Counted from the first letter of the stretch, positions 26,086-34,758 are shown. The stretch: DNA of 64,000 nt from Streptomyces sp. FIT100 (GCF_024584805.1 NZ_CP075715.1:310001-374000); one strand, 5' to 3'. The notes: generated from the sequence alone by a model not told the origin. Numbers and translations are program-made.

Positions 26086-26401
26086 CGGTTCCGCCTCGGG
26101 CCGTTCGCCACCGGCGCCCGCTGCGCTGCTGCGAGGCGAGCAGCGCACGGCGTTCCTGCTCGCCGAGACCGCCCCACACCCCGAACTTCTCGCGCGCCCG
26201 CAGGGAATGGCGGAGGCACGCGTTGCGGACCGGGCAGGTGCGGCACACCCGTTTGGCCTGCTTCTCGCGCTCCTGCCGGGCGTCTCCCCGCTCGTCCGGC
26301 GGAGGAAAGAACAGGCCGCTGCCGATGTCACGGCACGCGGCATGCAGCTGCCAGTCCCAGCGGTGCTGAACGGCGCCGGGCAGGCGTGAAACGTCGGTCA
26401 T
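26078..26401 (-). CDS. WhiB-like (Wbl) iron-sulfur regulator
   Basis: This 107-residue Wbl protein has the four conserved cysteines Cys23, Cys53, Cys56 and Cys62 (spacing C-X29-C-X2-C-X5-C). They ligate a redox- or NO-sensitive 4Fe-4S cluster. The turn motif GVWGG is followed by LGEQERR and a basic tail (RSGRRWRTARGG) that probably contacts DNA. Such proteins act with the principal sigma factor. ATG 26401 is well supported by GGGGAGGG upstream. Which Wbl class it belongs to cannot be fixed by eye. Confidence 0.93.
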   Translation of the reverse strand: MTDVSRLPGAVQHRWDWQLHAACRDIGSGLFFPPPDERGDARQEREKQAKRVCRTCPVRNACLRHSLRAREKFGVWGGLGEQERRALLASQQRSGRRWRTARGGTAA

Positions 26402-26644
26402 CGGAACCCTCCCCGCTCGGATCTGCTCGTCTGGTTCGTCGCCGGGTACCCGCCTCTGCCGGCGGTACGCCCGGCCACGCCTCACCCCAGGGCGTCGTAC
26501 CTCTCTGCGACGCGTCCGGCGAAGCAGCGAAGCGGCGAGGAACCGACGAGCACCCTCGGTGTCCGCGTCGGTACACCGAGGGTGCCGCAGGGAACGACTC
26601 GCTGGTCGGGTACGGATCAGGTGGTGCGGATCAGGTGGTGCGGG

Positions 26645-27157
26645 TCAGGTGTGCAGCAGTTGGTTGAAGAAGCTCCGGTACCGCTGGAGCGCGACCCGGA
26701 GGTCCTCCGTCTCGACCTCCTCGCCCCGGCTCCACTGGGACTCCAGGTCCTTCTTGTGGTCGGCGAACGTCGCTGCCAGGGACTGGATCACTTCCGCGAC
26801 CAGGGCGTCCGCGGCGTGCACGGAGTCCTTGGGGTCGTCGACGAAGGTGCCCTGGATCTCCTGCCAGCGGTCGCGGTACGCCTCCGCCTCGGCGGGGTCG
26901 ATCAGCGGCTGCCCCGTCTCAGCGCCCGGCGCCGCGGTGGCGGAGTCCGCCTCGGCATCGGCCTCGGCGTCGGCAGGACGCTCGTCCCCGGCCGGTTCCT
27001 CCGTGGCGCCTCGTACCGGCGTCGCCTCGCCGGGGTAGAGGGGTGCGGACTCGTCCGGGGCGGTGGCCTGGCCCGGGCGGGCCAGATCCTCGGTGGTGAG
27101 ACCGCCGTCCGGTGCGCCGCGGTCGGTGTCGGGGTAGGGGCTGTCGGGGAATGGCAT
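26645..27157 (-). CDS. Acidic cytoplasmic protein, paralogue of the adjacent membrane protein
   Basis: This 170-residue protein has a proline/glutamate/alanine-rich disordered first half. The folded C-terminal half (YRDRWQEIQGTFVDDPKDSVHAADALVAEV to LRVALQRYRSFFNQLL) aligns closely with the C-terminal domain of the next gene. No membrane segment is present. GAGGTGA lies seven bases before the ATG. The two genes are 26 bases apart on the same strand and probably co-transcribed. Function is unknown. Confidence 0.75.
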   Translation of the reverse strand: MPFPDSPYPDTDRGAPDGGLTTEDLARPGQATAPDESAPLYPGEATPVRGATEEPAGDERPADAEADAEADSATAAPGAETGQPLIDPAEAEAYRDRWQEIQGTFVDDPKDSVHAADALVAEVIQSLAATFADHKKDLESQWSRGEEVETEDLRVALQRYRSFFNQLLHT

Positions 27158-27183
27158 GTCAACTCACCTCGTCCGGCGCGGCG

Positions 27184-27762
27184 TCAGGCCGCGTCGCGCC
27201 GTGTGTGCCGGTGTCGATGGGGCGGGTTGCCGTTGTCGCTGAGCAACTCCTGGAAGAGCGCGCGGTAGTGCACCATGGCGCCGCGCAGTTCCTCGGTGGT
27301 CGCACGGCCGCCCTGGTTGCGGACGCCGACCTCGTGGGCCGCACGGTAGTGCTCCAGGGTGCGTCCGTGCTCGACGGAGAGGTCGCGGAGCTGCTGCTCG
27401 TACCCCTCCGTGGGGTAGCCGCGGTCGCGCATGAGACGGGTGACCAGGCGGTCGGCGTCGTCCACGCTCTCACTCGGCTGGTCGACGAACCGTTCCTCCG
27501 CACTCTTCCAGTCCGCGGAGTACCGGTCGCGGGCCTCGGCAGGCAGTTCCCGGATGTCCAGGTCACGGTGGCGCTGCTCCCGGGAACGCAGCTCGCGCTC
27601 GGCGGACAGCCGGCTCTCCCCGTCCTGGACGGTCCGGTCGTACTCGGGGCCGAACCGCTCCTGGAGACGACGGCGGCGCATGGCGATCCACAGCCCCGCC
27701 GCGACGAGAATCAGGATCACCGCGATAGGGACGATGATGGCGATGAGCGTGTCTGTGGACAT
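27184..27762 (-). CDS. Membrane-anchored paralogue of the downstream acidic protein
   Basis: This 192-residue protein has one N-terminal transmembrane helix (LIAIIVPIAVILILVAAGLWIAM), then a basic stop-transfer stretch and a coiled region. The same domain as in the neighbour follows (YSADWKSAEERFVDQPSESVDDADRLVTRL to AMVHYRALFQELL). This makes a membrane-bound and a soluble version of one domain in a single transcript. GCGGAGG is well placed before the ATG. No enzyme motif is visible; a scaffold or stress-related role is possible. Confidence 0.78.
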   Translation of the reverse strand: MSTDTLIAIIVPIAVILILVAAGLWIAMRRRRLQERFGPEYDRTVQDGESRLSAERELRSREQRHRDLDIRELPAEARDRYSADWKSAEERFVDQPSESVDDADRLVTRLMRDRGYPTEGYEQQLRDLSVEHGRTLEHYRAAHEVGVRNQGGRATTEELRGAMVHYRALFQELLSDNGNPPHRHRHTRRDAA

Positions 27763-28057
27763 GCGGGACCTCCGCGTTCATCCGTAGTCGTCGGGGCCCG
27801 GTACGAGCCTCCTGTAGTCGCGGGTCCCCAGGAAGAGGCGGGGCAAACTCCAACAAAAGGGACTAATGGTACGCCTTAACCCTCCTCGCCGAACGCCGCG
27901 CCCGGCGAGGGGACTTGGCCGCAGCCGCCCCCAGGCGTTCCCCGCGGCAGCCACCCCCGAGTGGCGCGAGCACTCTAGTGCATATGCCATAGAAAGGAAT
28001 GGTTTCTCCAGGCAGGGAGAGCGGCCACTCCGAGGGCAGCGCGGAAGGGGACCACCG

Positions 28058-29386
28058 ATGACACACCCCCCGGACGATGCACCCCGGGACGACCGCACAC
28101 ACCTGCCGCCGCCCCCGAAACTGACCGATGAGCACCTGGACCGGCTGGAGAGAGGGCTGCGTCAGGTGGCGAGGGTCCCCGGCCGGGCGGAGGAGCTCCT
28201 GAACGCGGTCCTGGAGGTCAGCAAGGAACTCCAACTGGATGTCGTGCTGCACAGAATCGCCGACACCGCCCGCGACCTGATCCGGGCCCGGTACGGAGGG
28301 CTCGGCGTGCTGAGCGACACGGGCCGGTTCTGCAAGGTGATCACTTCGGGCTTCACGGCCGCCGACGAGCCGGGCGCCGGGCAGGGCGGGCCGTTGAGCG
28401 GCCTCTGCCACGAGGGGCTCCCGCTGAGCGTGGGGAACCGGACCGGGCAGCCGCCCAGCACCGACCTCCCCCCGGGCCACCTGCGGACATCCAGCCTGCT
28501 CGCGGCACCGATCCGGGTCCGCGACAAGCTCTACGGGCATCTCTACCTGGGGTCGAAGACCTCGGGCGAGGCGTTCACGACCGAGGACGAGAACCTGCTG
28601 ACCGCACTGGCCGGAGCGGCAGGCGTGGCGATCGAGAACGCGCGCCTCTACCAGCAGGTTCGCCAGGCGACGGAGGAGTTCCAGCGGGGCATCCTGCCGG
28701 AGCTGCCGCGCCTGGAGGGCCTGGAGCTCCAGGCGCGGTACCAGCCGTCGACCGAAGCGCCGCGCATCGGCGGCGACTGGTACGACCTGATCCGGCTGCC
28801 CGACCGTGTGCCCTGCCTGATGGTCGGCGACGTCATGGGACACGGCATCGCGGCCGCGACCGTGATGAGCCAGATCAGCAACATGCTGCGCGTCATCGCC
28901 TTCGACGAGCAGGAGCCGCCGAGCCGCATCCTCAACCGTCTCGACACGGTGCTCCACGAACTGCACGGCGGGCCCATGGCCACCGTCATCATCGCCCGCC
29001 TGGAGCCCCATGGGGACGGGCGCCGGCTGCAATGGGCGAGCGCCGGCCATCTTCCGCCGCTGATCGCGACGCCCGACGGACGGGCCCGCTACCTCGCGGC
29101 GGACATCGGCCTCCCGCTGGGCGTCGACCCGGATCTGCCCCGCGACAACCACGAGGAGGAACTGCGCGCGGGAAGCACCGTAGTACTCCACACCGACGGG
29201 CTGGTCGAGCACCGGGCGCGGCCCATCGACGAGGGGATGGACCAGGCCGCCGGTGTCGCAGCGACGCTCGCCACCGCGTCTCTCGCGGAGCTGTGCGACG
29301 GCCTGCTGGTCCACAGCGAGGCCACCGAGGGCGCTTTCCACGACGACGTCGCCCTCCTCGCCGCGCGGGTGACCTCTGCCCCGTGA
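28058..29386 (+). CDS. GAF domain-SpoIIE protein phosphatase
   Basis: This 442-residue PP2C-type serine/threonine phosphatase likely dephosphorylates an anti-anti-sigma (STAS) protein in partner-switching control of sigma factors. A GAF sensor domain covers about residues 55-200. The phosphatase domain follows, with metal-binding aspartates in GGDWYDL (Asp240), VGDVMGHG (Asp258), LHTDGLVEHR and the terminal FHDDVALLAARV. There is no transmembrane segment or kinase-type ATPase domain, so sensing is cytosolic. ATG 28058 has GGAAGGGG upstream. A STAS-containing protein is encoded 0.5 kb downstream and is a plausible partner. Confidence 0.9.
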   Translation: MTHPPDDAPRDDRTHLPPPPKLTDEHLDRLERGLRQVARVPGRAEELLNAVLEVSKELQLDVVLHRIADTARDLIRARYGGLGVLSDTGRFCKVITSGFTAADEPGAGQGGPLSGLCHEGLPLSVGNRTGQPPSTDLPPGHLRTSSLLAAPIRVRDKLYGHLYLGSKTSGEAFTTEDENLLTALAGAAGVAIENARLYQQVRQATEEFQRGILPELPRLEGLELQARYQPSTEAPRIGGDWYDLIRLPDRVPCLMVGDVMGHGIAAATVMSQISNMLRVIAFDEQEPPSRILNRLDTVLHELHGGPMATVIIARLEPHGDGRRLQWASAGHLPPLIATPDGRARYLAADIGLPLGVDPDLPRDNHEEELRAGSTVVLHTDGLVEHRARPIDEGMDQAAGVAATLATASLAELCDGLLVHSEATEGAFHDDVALLAARVTSAP

Positions 29387-29451
29387 CCGGTCGGGCGCGG
29401 TGACCGGTCGGGCAGGGTCACCCGTCGGGCGCGCTGACCGGTCGGGCAGGC
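29384..29451. repeat. Four tandem 17-bp units at the phosphatase stop codon
   Basis: Exactly four 17-bp units run from 29384 to 29451 with consensus TGACCGGTCGGGCRSGS. Units 1, 2 and 4 are near-identical and unit 3 (29418-29434) is diverged. The first unit begins with the TGA stop of the phosphatase gene. The array ends two bases before the stop of the convergent winged-helix gene, so it fills the whole gap. Confidence 0.88.
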
Positions 29452-29452
29452 G

Positions 29453-29794
29453 TCACCGCTCCTGACCGGCGGGACCGCCGTCCTCTCCGCCCCCTTCGGG
29501 ATGACCTGCGAGCAGGTGGAGCAGAGGTGCGATCTCCTTGCCGCCCTCGGCCGGATGGCGGAACTTGCCGCCCCAGATGACCTGGTACTTGTTCCGCCTG
29601 CCCTCGCGGGTGTGCGTGAGGTAGCCCGTCTCCTCCAGATCGGCGACGAGCGCCTGCACGGTCCGCTCGGTCAGCTGGAGCTCCGCCGCGAGATCCCGGA
29701 TCCGGACCCAAGGATCGCGGGCGATCGCCGAGAGGACACGGGCATGGTTCGTCAGGAATGTCCATGTACTTCGTTGTGGCGTAGGACCGTCCAT
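29453..29794 (-). CDS. Winged-helix transcriptional regulator
   Basis: This 113-residue protein has an N-terminal winged helix-turn-helix (WTFLTNHARVLSAIARDPWVRIRDLAAEL, LTERTVQALVADLEETGYL, and the wing THTREGRRNKYQVI, residues about 10-75). A proline/glycine/glutamate-rich tail follows. It resembles MarR/ArsR-type or helix-turn-helix-5 single-domain regulators without an obvious ligand site. No clear ribosome site precedes the ATG. It is divergent from the STAS-ANTAR gene across a 127-base, unusually AT-rich region, which may carry shared regulation. Confidence 0.78.
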   Translation of the reverse strand: MDGPTPQRSTWTFLTNHARVLSAIARDPWVRIRDLAAELQLTERTVQALVADLEETGYLTHTREGRRNKYQVIWGGKFRHPAEGGKEIAPLLHLLAGHPEGGGEDGGPAGQER

Positions 29795-29921
29795 ATCTCA
29801 ATCATAGGAGCCGATATACAGGCATTTCAAAGGATGCGTTTATTTTCATGTAAGTATTGACTGGTATCAGGCATGTGTACGACCATGAGGGGGCCAACGC
29901 CGGTCGGACAGGGAACACCGA

Positions 29922-30866
29922 ATGTCCTCTCGATCCGAAGCCCCGAGCGGGTCCGAGTTCGCCGTCACCGTGACCAGTGGCGATACCCGCGGCCGGGTCC
30001 GCGCAGCCGTACACGGCGAGATCGACGCCGATGGGGCCAGGTCACTGCACGAGGCCCTCACCGCGGCCCTCAGGTCGGGCAACGGGCTCGACCTCGACCT
30101 CGGTGACGCCGTCCTGCGCCACCCCTCCGGTCCTCTGGTCCTGGAAGAGATCCGGAGCCAGGCCGTGGCGTCCCACCGGACGATGACCATTCGCAACGCC
30201 GATGCGCCGGCCCGCGCACTGCTGGTCGCACACGGCTGCCACGATCTGCTCGCCGACGGCGGGCCGCCCGACGGGACCGACCCCCAGCGGGCGGAGTCGC
30301 TGCTCACCAGAGTCCGCGAGACCCTCGCCGACGTCGGTTATCAGACGTCTCCCGCGGACACCGACGGCGCGCCCGGGCTCAGCATCGAGGAGAACGCGCG
30401 CGGGATAGCCGTCGCATGGGCTGCCACGGTCGGCCTCACCCCGCCCCTGCCCGGCCGCCAGGATCCGCACGCACCCGTGTATCACGGGATCGACAGCGCT
30501 CTGCACGCCGCGGTCGTCGTGGCCCTCACGAACGCCGGCTTCGTCATCGACGACGTGCCCGACGAACGGGAGGTCATGGTGACCGGCGAGCAGCCGGCGC
30601 CTCGGGAGGCGGCCCTCGTCGATCGCGCCACGGTCCTGGAGGCGGTGGGAGTCGTCGCCGCGGTGGGACGTCTGACCCCGGGTCAGAGCCGGCGCGTACT
30701 CGGCGAGGTGTCGCGGAACACCGGCATTCCCCTGTTCCGGCTCGCCGAGCAGATCGTCGAGTGGGCCGACGGGGGCGCAATCCCCACCGCTCTCCAGGAG
30801 CAGTTCGAGAGCAGTCTCGCCCGCCGCGAGCCCCGCACTCCCCCGGCCTCTCACTCCGCTGCCTGA
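29922..30866 (+). CDS. STAS-ANTAR two-domain signalling protein
   Basis: This 314-residue protein starts with an anti-anti-sigma-like STAS domain (about 12-105: VRAAVHGEIDADGARSLHEALTAAL). The C-terminal helical segment (VDRATVLEAVGVVAAVGRLTPGQSRRVLGEV to LAEQIVEWADG, about 230-285) fits the ANTAR RNA-binding antiterminator fold. Between them lies an unassigned region of about 120 residues. The usual phosphorylatable serine of STAS proteins is not obvious. The combination suggests linking partner-switch signalling to transcription antitermination, which is inference. The phosphatase at 28058 is a candidate partner. Confidence 0.7.
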   Translation: MSSRSEAPSGSEFAVTVTSGDTRGRVRAAVHGEIDADGARSLHEALTAALRSGNGLDLDLGDAVLRHPSGPLVLEEIRSQAVASHRTMTIRNADAPARALLVAHGCHDLLADGGPPDGTDPQRAESLLTRVRETLADVGYQTSPADTDGAPGLSIEENARGIAVAWAATVGLTPPLPGRQDPHAPVYHGIDSALHAAVVVALTNAGFVIDDVPDEREVMVTGEQPAPREAALVDRATVLEAVGVVAAVGRLTPGQSRRVLGEVSRNTGIPLFRLAEQIVEWADGGAIPTALQEQFESSLARREPRTPPASHSAA

Positions 30867-30895
30867 GCGGTGGCTACGCCCACTCCTCCCGCACC

Positions 30896-31650
30896 GCACC
30901 GGGTGGACCGCTGTGCTCGACCAGTCACCCGCCGGCAGATTCCGCGTGAGGCCGTATCCCGCCAGAACCGCGCCGTGGTGCACCGTCCCGGTGCGGGTGT
31001 CGCGGCAGCGCGCGGCCGGGTCCAGTCCGCCCGGACGCACCCGGACGCACCGGGAAGCGAGGGCTTCCATGGCGGTCTGCCGAGCGCCAGGCCGGCAGCA
31101 GCGTCTCCCCCGCGTCCGGGGCGGTGTACTGCACCACGGCGGGCTCTTCGCCGCCCGGTTCGCCGTTCGGTTCGCCGAGCCGGTGGAGCGCGCCGTACTG
31201 CACGAGTTGACGTACCGACTTGTACGCGGCGTCCAGGCCGGTGGCCTTGGCCAGTTCCTCGGACGACCAGGCGTTCAGGTCGCCGCCGATCGCCGGCAGG
31301 CCCGCCATCGCGGCATGGAAGCGGAACCGCAGGGGGACGCTGCGCCGCGTGAGCTGGTTCGGCGCGTCGGTGTTGTCGGAGGTCCACGCGTGGTCGGTGC
31401 GCGCGAGGATGCCGAGGTCGATCCGGCCGCCGCCACCGCTGCACGCTTCGATGCGCGGTCAGCCGGTCGCAGGCGAAGCCGCCGACGTCCGGGCGTGCGA
31501 GGTTGAGGACCGGCGTCGACATCGAAGCCGGTGGCCTCCCACGAGTTGCAGAGCACCGGCGCCGGCTCGTAGGCGTACGGCAGTACGTGGGCCAGGGCGC
31601 ACGCGTGCCAGGCGCGGCAGGCCGCGCCGAAGCCGTCCTCGCCGTACAAG
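30896..31650 (-). pseudogene. GH36 alpha-galactosidase relic with internal deletions
   Basis: Four pieces of a GH36 enzyme follow in order on the minus strand but in different frames. First is GFGAACRAWHA to VLCNSWEATGFDVD (31640-31515). Second is VLNLARPDVGG to DRLTA (about 31510-31462). Third is EACSGGGGRIDLGILARTDHAW with TSDNTD (about 31456-31130). Last is GLDPAARCRDTRTGTVHHGAV to STAVHPVR (to about 30896). The N-terminal beta-domain is missing. Segments expected between pieces 1/2 and 2/3, including the nucleophile motif KWDxNR, are absent. This is a dead gene that underwent deletions as well as frameshifts. Confidence 0.82.
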
Positions 31651-31668
31651 GCCGGCGAAGACGGCGGC

Positions 31669-32031
31669 GTGGGCCGGCGGTGGCACCCGGCCGGCGACGC
31701 CTGGCTGTGCAACTCCCCCTTCGAACACCATGAATTCACCCAGAGCCGCTCCCATCTCGCCCGCATCCAGCCGATACTCAAGGGTGCCTGCGAGTTCTGG
31801 GAGGCACGGCCGTTGACCACCACCGTCACCCACCCCGCCACCGGGGCCCCGAAGGACGTCCTCAGCGCCGACAGCGACTGGTCGCCGGAGCACGGCCCGC
31901 TCGACGCCGGGGCGTCACATGCGGTGCGCGGTGTGGGCGGCCGCACGACCACCGTCGCGTACGGGGACGCCTCCCGGAGGATCACCCTGGCGCAGGGGCG
32001 GTCCGTCATACTCCACGACCTGGGCCGGTGA
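31669..32031 (+). pseudogene. GH95 alpha-L-fucosidase-like relic
   Basis: This 120-codon open stretch retains the GH95-like segment DAWLCNSPFEHHEFTQSRSHLARIQPILKGACEFWEARP, read here in two parts around position 31700-31810, then DWSPEHGP. It next jumps directly to a C-terminal sandwich end (GRTTTVAYGDASRRITLAQGRSVIL). An intact GH95 enzyme is over 700 residues, so both the N-terminus and most of the barrel are gone. Its stop overlaps the start of the SGNH gene by GTGA, a trace of the old operon. It abuts the GH36 relic at about 31650-31669. The alternative family GH65-like toroid is less likely because of SPEHGP. Confidence 0.72.
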
Positions 32032-33308
32032 GCGACGTGCACACGCTCGGAACAGTCCCGGCCCACCCGGGTCACCCGGGTCACCCGGGTCACCGGCACG
32101 GGCCCGCCGCGCTGACGGCTCTGGTCACCACCGCGATCTGCGTGTTCGCGTCGGCCGCCGTTTCCCCGGTGCCCGTCGTCTCCCCGGCCGGGCTGCACGA
32201 GGTCGTCACCTGGGGCGCGAGCGCCCACCGTGTGGGCGACGCCATATCCGACCGCAGCTACCGGCTGATCGTCCGCACCAGCGCCGCCGGCACCGGAGTG
32301 CGCATCCGGCTGTCGAACGCCTTCGGCGACCGCCCCCTCACCTTCGGCAGCGCCTACGCGGGCATCCGCAAGGAGGGTGCCGCCCTCGTGCCCGGCAGCA
32401 ACCGGCGCCTGACCTTCGGAGGCGACCGGTCCGTCACCGTGGCCGCCGGGGAGACGGTCCACAGCGACCTGCTGCCGGGACGGCTCGCCGCGGCGGCCGC
32501 CCTCGTCATCAGCCTCCATGTGGCGCAGGCCGGCGGACCCGCGACCGGCCACGCCATGGCGATGCAGACCTCGTACACGACCTCCGGCGACCACGCGGCC
32601 GAGGAGGGCGCCGCCGGCTGGTCCGAGCCGACCGGCTCCTGGTACTACCTGGACGCCGTCACCGTGCGGGCGACTCCGGGGACGGGTGCCGTCGTCGCGC
32701 TCGGCGACTCCATCACCGACGGCTGGCAGTCCTCGACCGGTCTCGACCGCCGCTGGCCCGACTACCTCGCCCGTCGCCTCCGGGCCAACGACAGCACCGC
32801 GATCAAGGGGGTGGCGAACGAAGGCATCTCCGGCAACAAGGTCCTGGCCGACGGCGCCGGGCAGAGCGCCCTCAACCGACTCGGGCGCGACGTGCTCTCC
32901 CACCCCGGCGTGCGCACCGTCTTCCTCTTCGAAGGCGTCAACGACATCAAGGCGCACAGCAACGTCACCGCCCAGGACATGATCGCCGGCTACCGGGAGA
33001 TCATCGGCCGCACGCACGCGGCCGGAAAGTGCGTCGTCGGCGCGACCATCCTGCCGTTCAAGGGCTGGCGCCAGTGGGACGCGGAGGCCGAGGCCGTACG
33101 CCGGGAGATCAACCAATTCATCAGAACGAGCGGTGAGTTCGACGCGGTCGCCGACTTCGACCGCGCTCTGCGCAGCCCTTACGACCCCGAGCGCATGCTC
33201 GCGTACTTCGACGGAGGCGACCATCTGCACCCCAACGACAAGGGCATGCAGGCCATGGCCGACTCCGTCGCCATCGACTCCCTCACCTGTCACCGACGTG
33301 CCGCCTGA
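32028..33308 (+). CDS. Exported SGNH/GDSL hydrolase
   Basis: This 426-residue esterase-type hydrolase probably removes acetyl or other acyl groups from polysaccharides. It has an N-terminal hydrophobic signal (LTALVTTAICVFASAAVSPVPVV, residues about 30-52) after a histidine/proline/glycine repeat (HPGHPGHPGH). An N-terminal beta-domain follows. The catalytic blocks are VALGDSITDGW (nucleophile Ser), GISGN, LFEGVNDI and the C-terminal DHLHPND (Asp-x-x-His pair). The GTG start overlaps the GH95 relic stop. It looks intact although its former operon partner is dead. Surrounding PL and GH genes support a role in plant or algal glycan breakdown. Confidence 0.86.
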   Translation: MSDVHTLGTVPAHPGHPGHPGHRHGPAALTALVTTAICVFASAAVSPVPVVSPAGLHEVVTWGASAHRVGDAISDRSYRLIVRTSAAGTGVRIRLSNAFGDRPLTFGSAYAGIRKEGAALVPGSNRRLTFGGDRSVTVAAGETVHSDLLPGRLAAAAALVISLHVAQAGGPATGHAMAMQTSYTTSGDHAAEEGAAGWSEPTGSWYYLDAVTVRATPGTGAVVALGDSITDGWQSSTGLDRRWPDYLARRLRANDSTAIKGVANEGISGNKVLADGAGQSALNRLGRDVLSHPGVRTVFLFEGVNDIKAHSNVTAQDMIAGYREIIGRTHAAGKCVVGATILPFKGWRQWDAEAEAVRREINQFIRTSGEFDAVADFDRALRSPYDPERMLAYFDGGDHLHPNDKGMQAMADSVAIDSLTCHRRAA

Positions 33309-33454
33309 GTCTCATCGAAAGCCGGGCGGCGCATTCAGGATCTGAAGGGCAAGGCCGGGGCGCCGCCGCCCACAAGGGTTGGGGTGTCACTCCGCCGCTG
33401 CCCTGACCCCTTTTCAAAGGGGCGCATGTCTTCAGGAGTTACACGCACACCATC

Positions 33455-33506
33455 TTGACGGCCCTGGTCCAGACCTTTAGTTTCACCGGTCGACAGCCGT
33501 CGACCG
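33455..33506 (+). promoter_or_regulatory. Promoter and palindromic site before the alginate-lyase-like gene
   Basis: TTGACG (33455-33460) and TAGTTT (33478-33483) are 17 bases apart, a good principal-sigma promoter. Starting three to four bases after the -10 box, CGGTCGAC-AGCC-GTCGACCG (33487-33506) forms a perfect 8-bp inverted repeat around the expected transcription start. That is a likely operator or 5' hairpin. The gene's GGAGG and ATG follow at 33522-33535. Confidence 0.62.
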
Positions 33507-33534
33507 TTCATGTATCTGATCGGAGGTCAATCTC

Positions 33535-34758
33535 ATGACCCCACACCATGAGCGCCCCGGTGCGGCACGCATCAGGAAGAATCCGTTACTCGCCGTTCCC
33601 GTGCTGGTCGCCACCCTCCTCGCCGCGCTGCTCGCCGGCCCCGCGGGCGGCCGCGCCGAGGCGGCCCCCGCCACGTTCGTCCACCCCGGTGTCCTCGTCT
33701 CCCGCGGCCAGCTCGACTTCACCCACGAGAAGGTCAATGCCGGGGCGCAGCCCTGGAAGGGCGCCTACGACCAGATGATGGCGAGCAAGTACGCCTCGCT
33801 GTCCCTCGTCCCCAAGCCGCGGGCGGTCGTGGAGTGCGGGTCGTACTCGAACCCCAACTACGGCTGCACGGACGAGCGCGAGGACGCCATCGCCGCGTAC
33901 ACGCTCTCCCTGGCCTGGTATGTCACCCGTGACAGCCGGTACGCCCAGAAGGCCATCGAGATCATGGACGCCTGGTCCGGTGTGATCAAGGACCACACCA
34001 ATTCCAACGCGCCCCTCCAGACGGGCTGGGCCGGATCCTCCTGGCCGCGGGCAGCCGAGATCATCCGCTACACCTACACGGGATGGCCGCAGGACCGCAT
34101 CGACCGCTTCAGGACCATGCTGCGCACCGTCTATCTGCCCGAGGTGGCCGGGGGCTCCCACTCGAACGGCAACTGGGAGCTGAGCATGACCGAGGCGGCG
34201 ATCGGCATCGCGGTCTTCCTCGAGGACCGTGCCGCGTACGACAACGCTGTCGCCACGTTCCGCGGTCGCGTCCCTGCCTACCTCTACCTCACCACCGACG
34301 GCAGCCTGCCGAGGACCGCGCCGGGCAGCGGGCTCGACACCCGGGACGAGATCGTCCGGTACTGGCAGGGCCAGACCACCTTCGTCAACGGCCTCAGCCA
34401 GGAGACCTGCCGCGACCTTACGCACACGGGTTACGGTCTGTCCGCCATCTCGCACATCGCCGAGACCAGCCGCATCCAGGGCCAGGACCTCTACCCGGAG
34501 ATCGCGGAGAGGCTGCGCCACGGCCTCGGTCTCCACGCCAAGTACGAGCTCGGTGAGACTCCTCCCGACTGGCTGTGCGGCGGCACCCTCCACGACCACC
34601 TCGGCCCGGTGACCGAGGTCGGCTTCAACGCGCTGAACGGCCGCATGGGCATCGCCATGACCAACACCCAGGCCCTCACCGAGCGGAACCGGCCGGCCGG
34701 CACCAACAACCTGTTCGTCTCCTGGGAAACCCTCACGCACGCCGGCAACCCGCGCTGA
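33535..34758 (+). CDS. Secreted alginate-lyase-family polysaccharide lyase
   Basis: This 407-residue secreted protein has a Sec-type signal (about 16-44, LAVPVLVATLLAALLAGPAG to AEAAP). An alpha/alpha-toroid alginate-lyase domain follows: NSNAPLQTGWAGSSWPRAAEIIRYT, HSNGNWELSMTEAAIGIAVFLED and THTGYGLSAISHIAETSR. These place Asn, His, Arg and Tyr candidates for beta-elimination of uronate-containing chains. The family includes alginate, glucuronan and related lyases, so the substrate is open. GGAGG lies eight to nine bases before the ATG. It is complete, though the ricin-like relic just downstream may once have been its binding module. Confidence 0.82.
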   Translation: MTPHHERPGAARIRKNPLLAVPVLVATLLAALLAGPAGGRAEAAPATFVHPGVLVSRGQLDFTHEKVNAGAQPWKGAYDQMMASKYASLSLVPKPRAVVECGSYSNPNYGCTDEREDAIAAYTLSLAWYVTRDSRYAQKAIEIMDAWSGVIKDHTNSNAPLQTGWAGSSWPRAAEIIRYTYTGWPQDRIDRFRTMLRTVYLPEVAGGSHSNGNWELSMTEAAIGIAVFLEDRAAYDNAVATFRGRVPAYLYLTTDGSLPRTAPGSGLDTRDEIVRYWQGQTTFVNGLSQETCRDLTHTGYGLSAISHIAETSRIQGQDLYPEIAERLRHGLGLHAKYELGETPPDWLCGGTLHDHLGPVTEVGFNALNGRMGIAMTNTQALTERNRPAGTNNLFVSWETLTHAGNPR

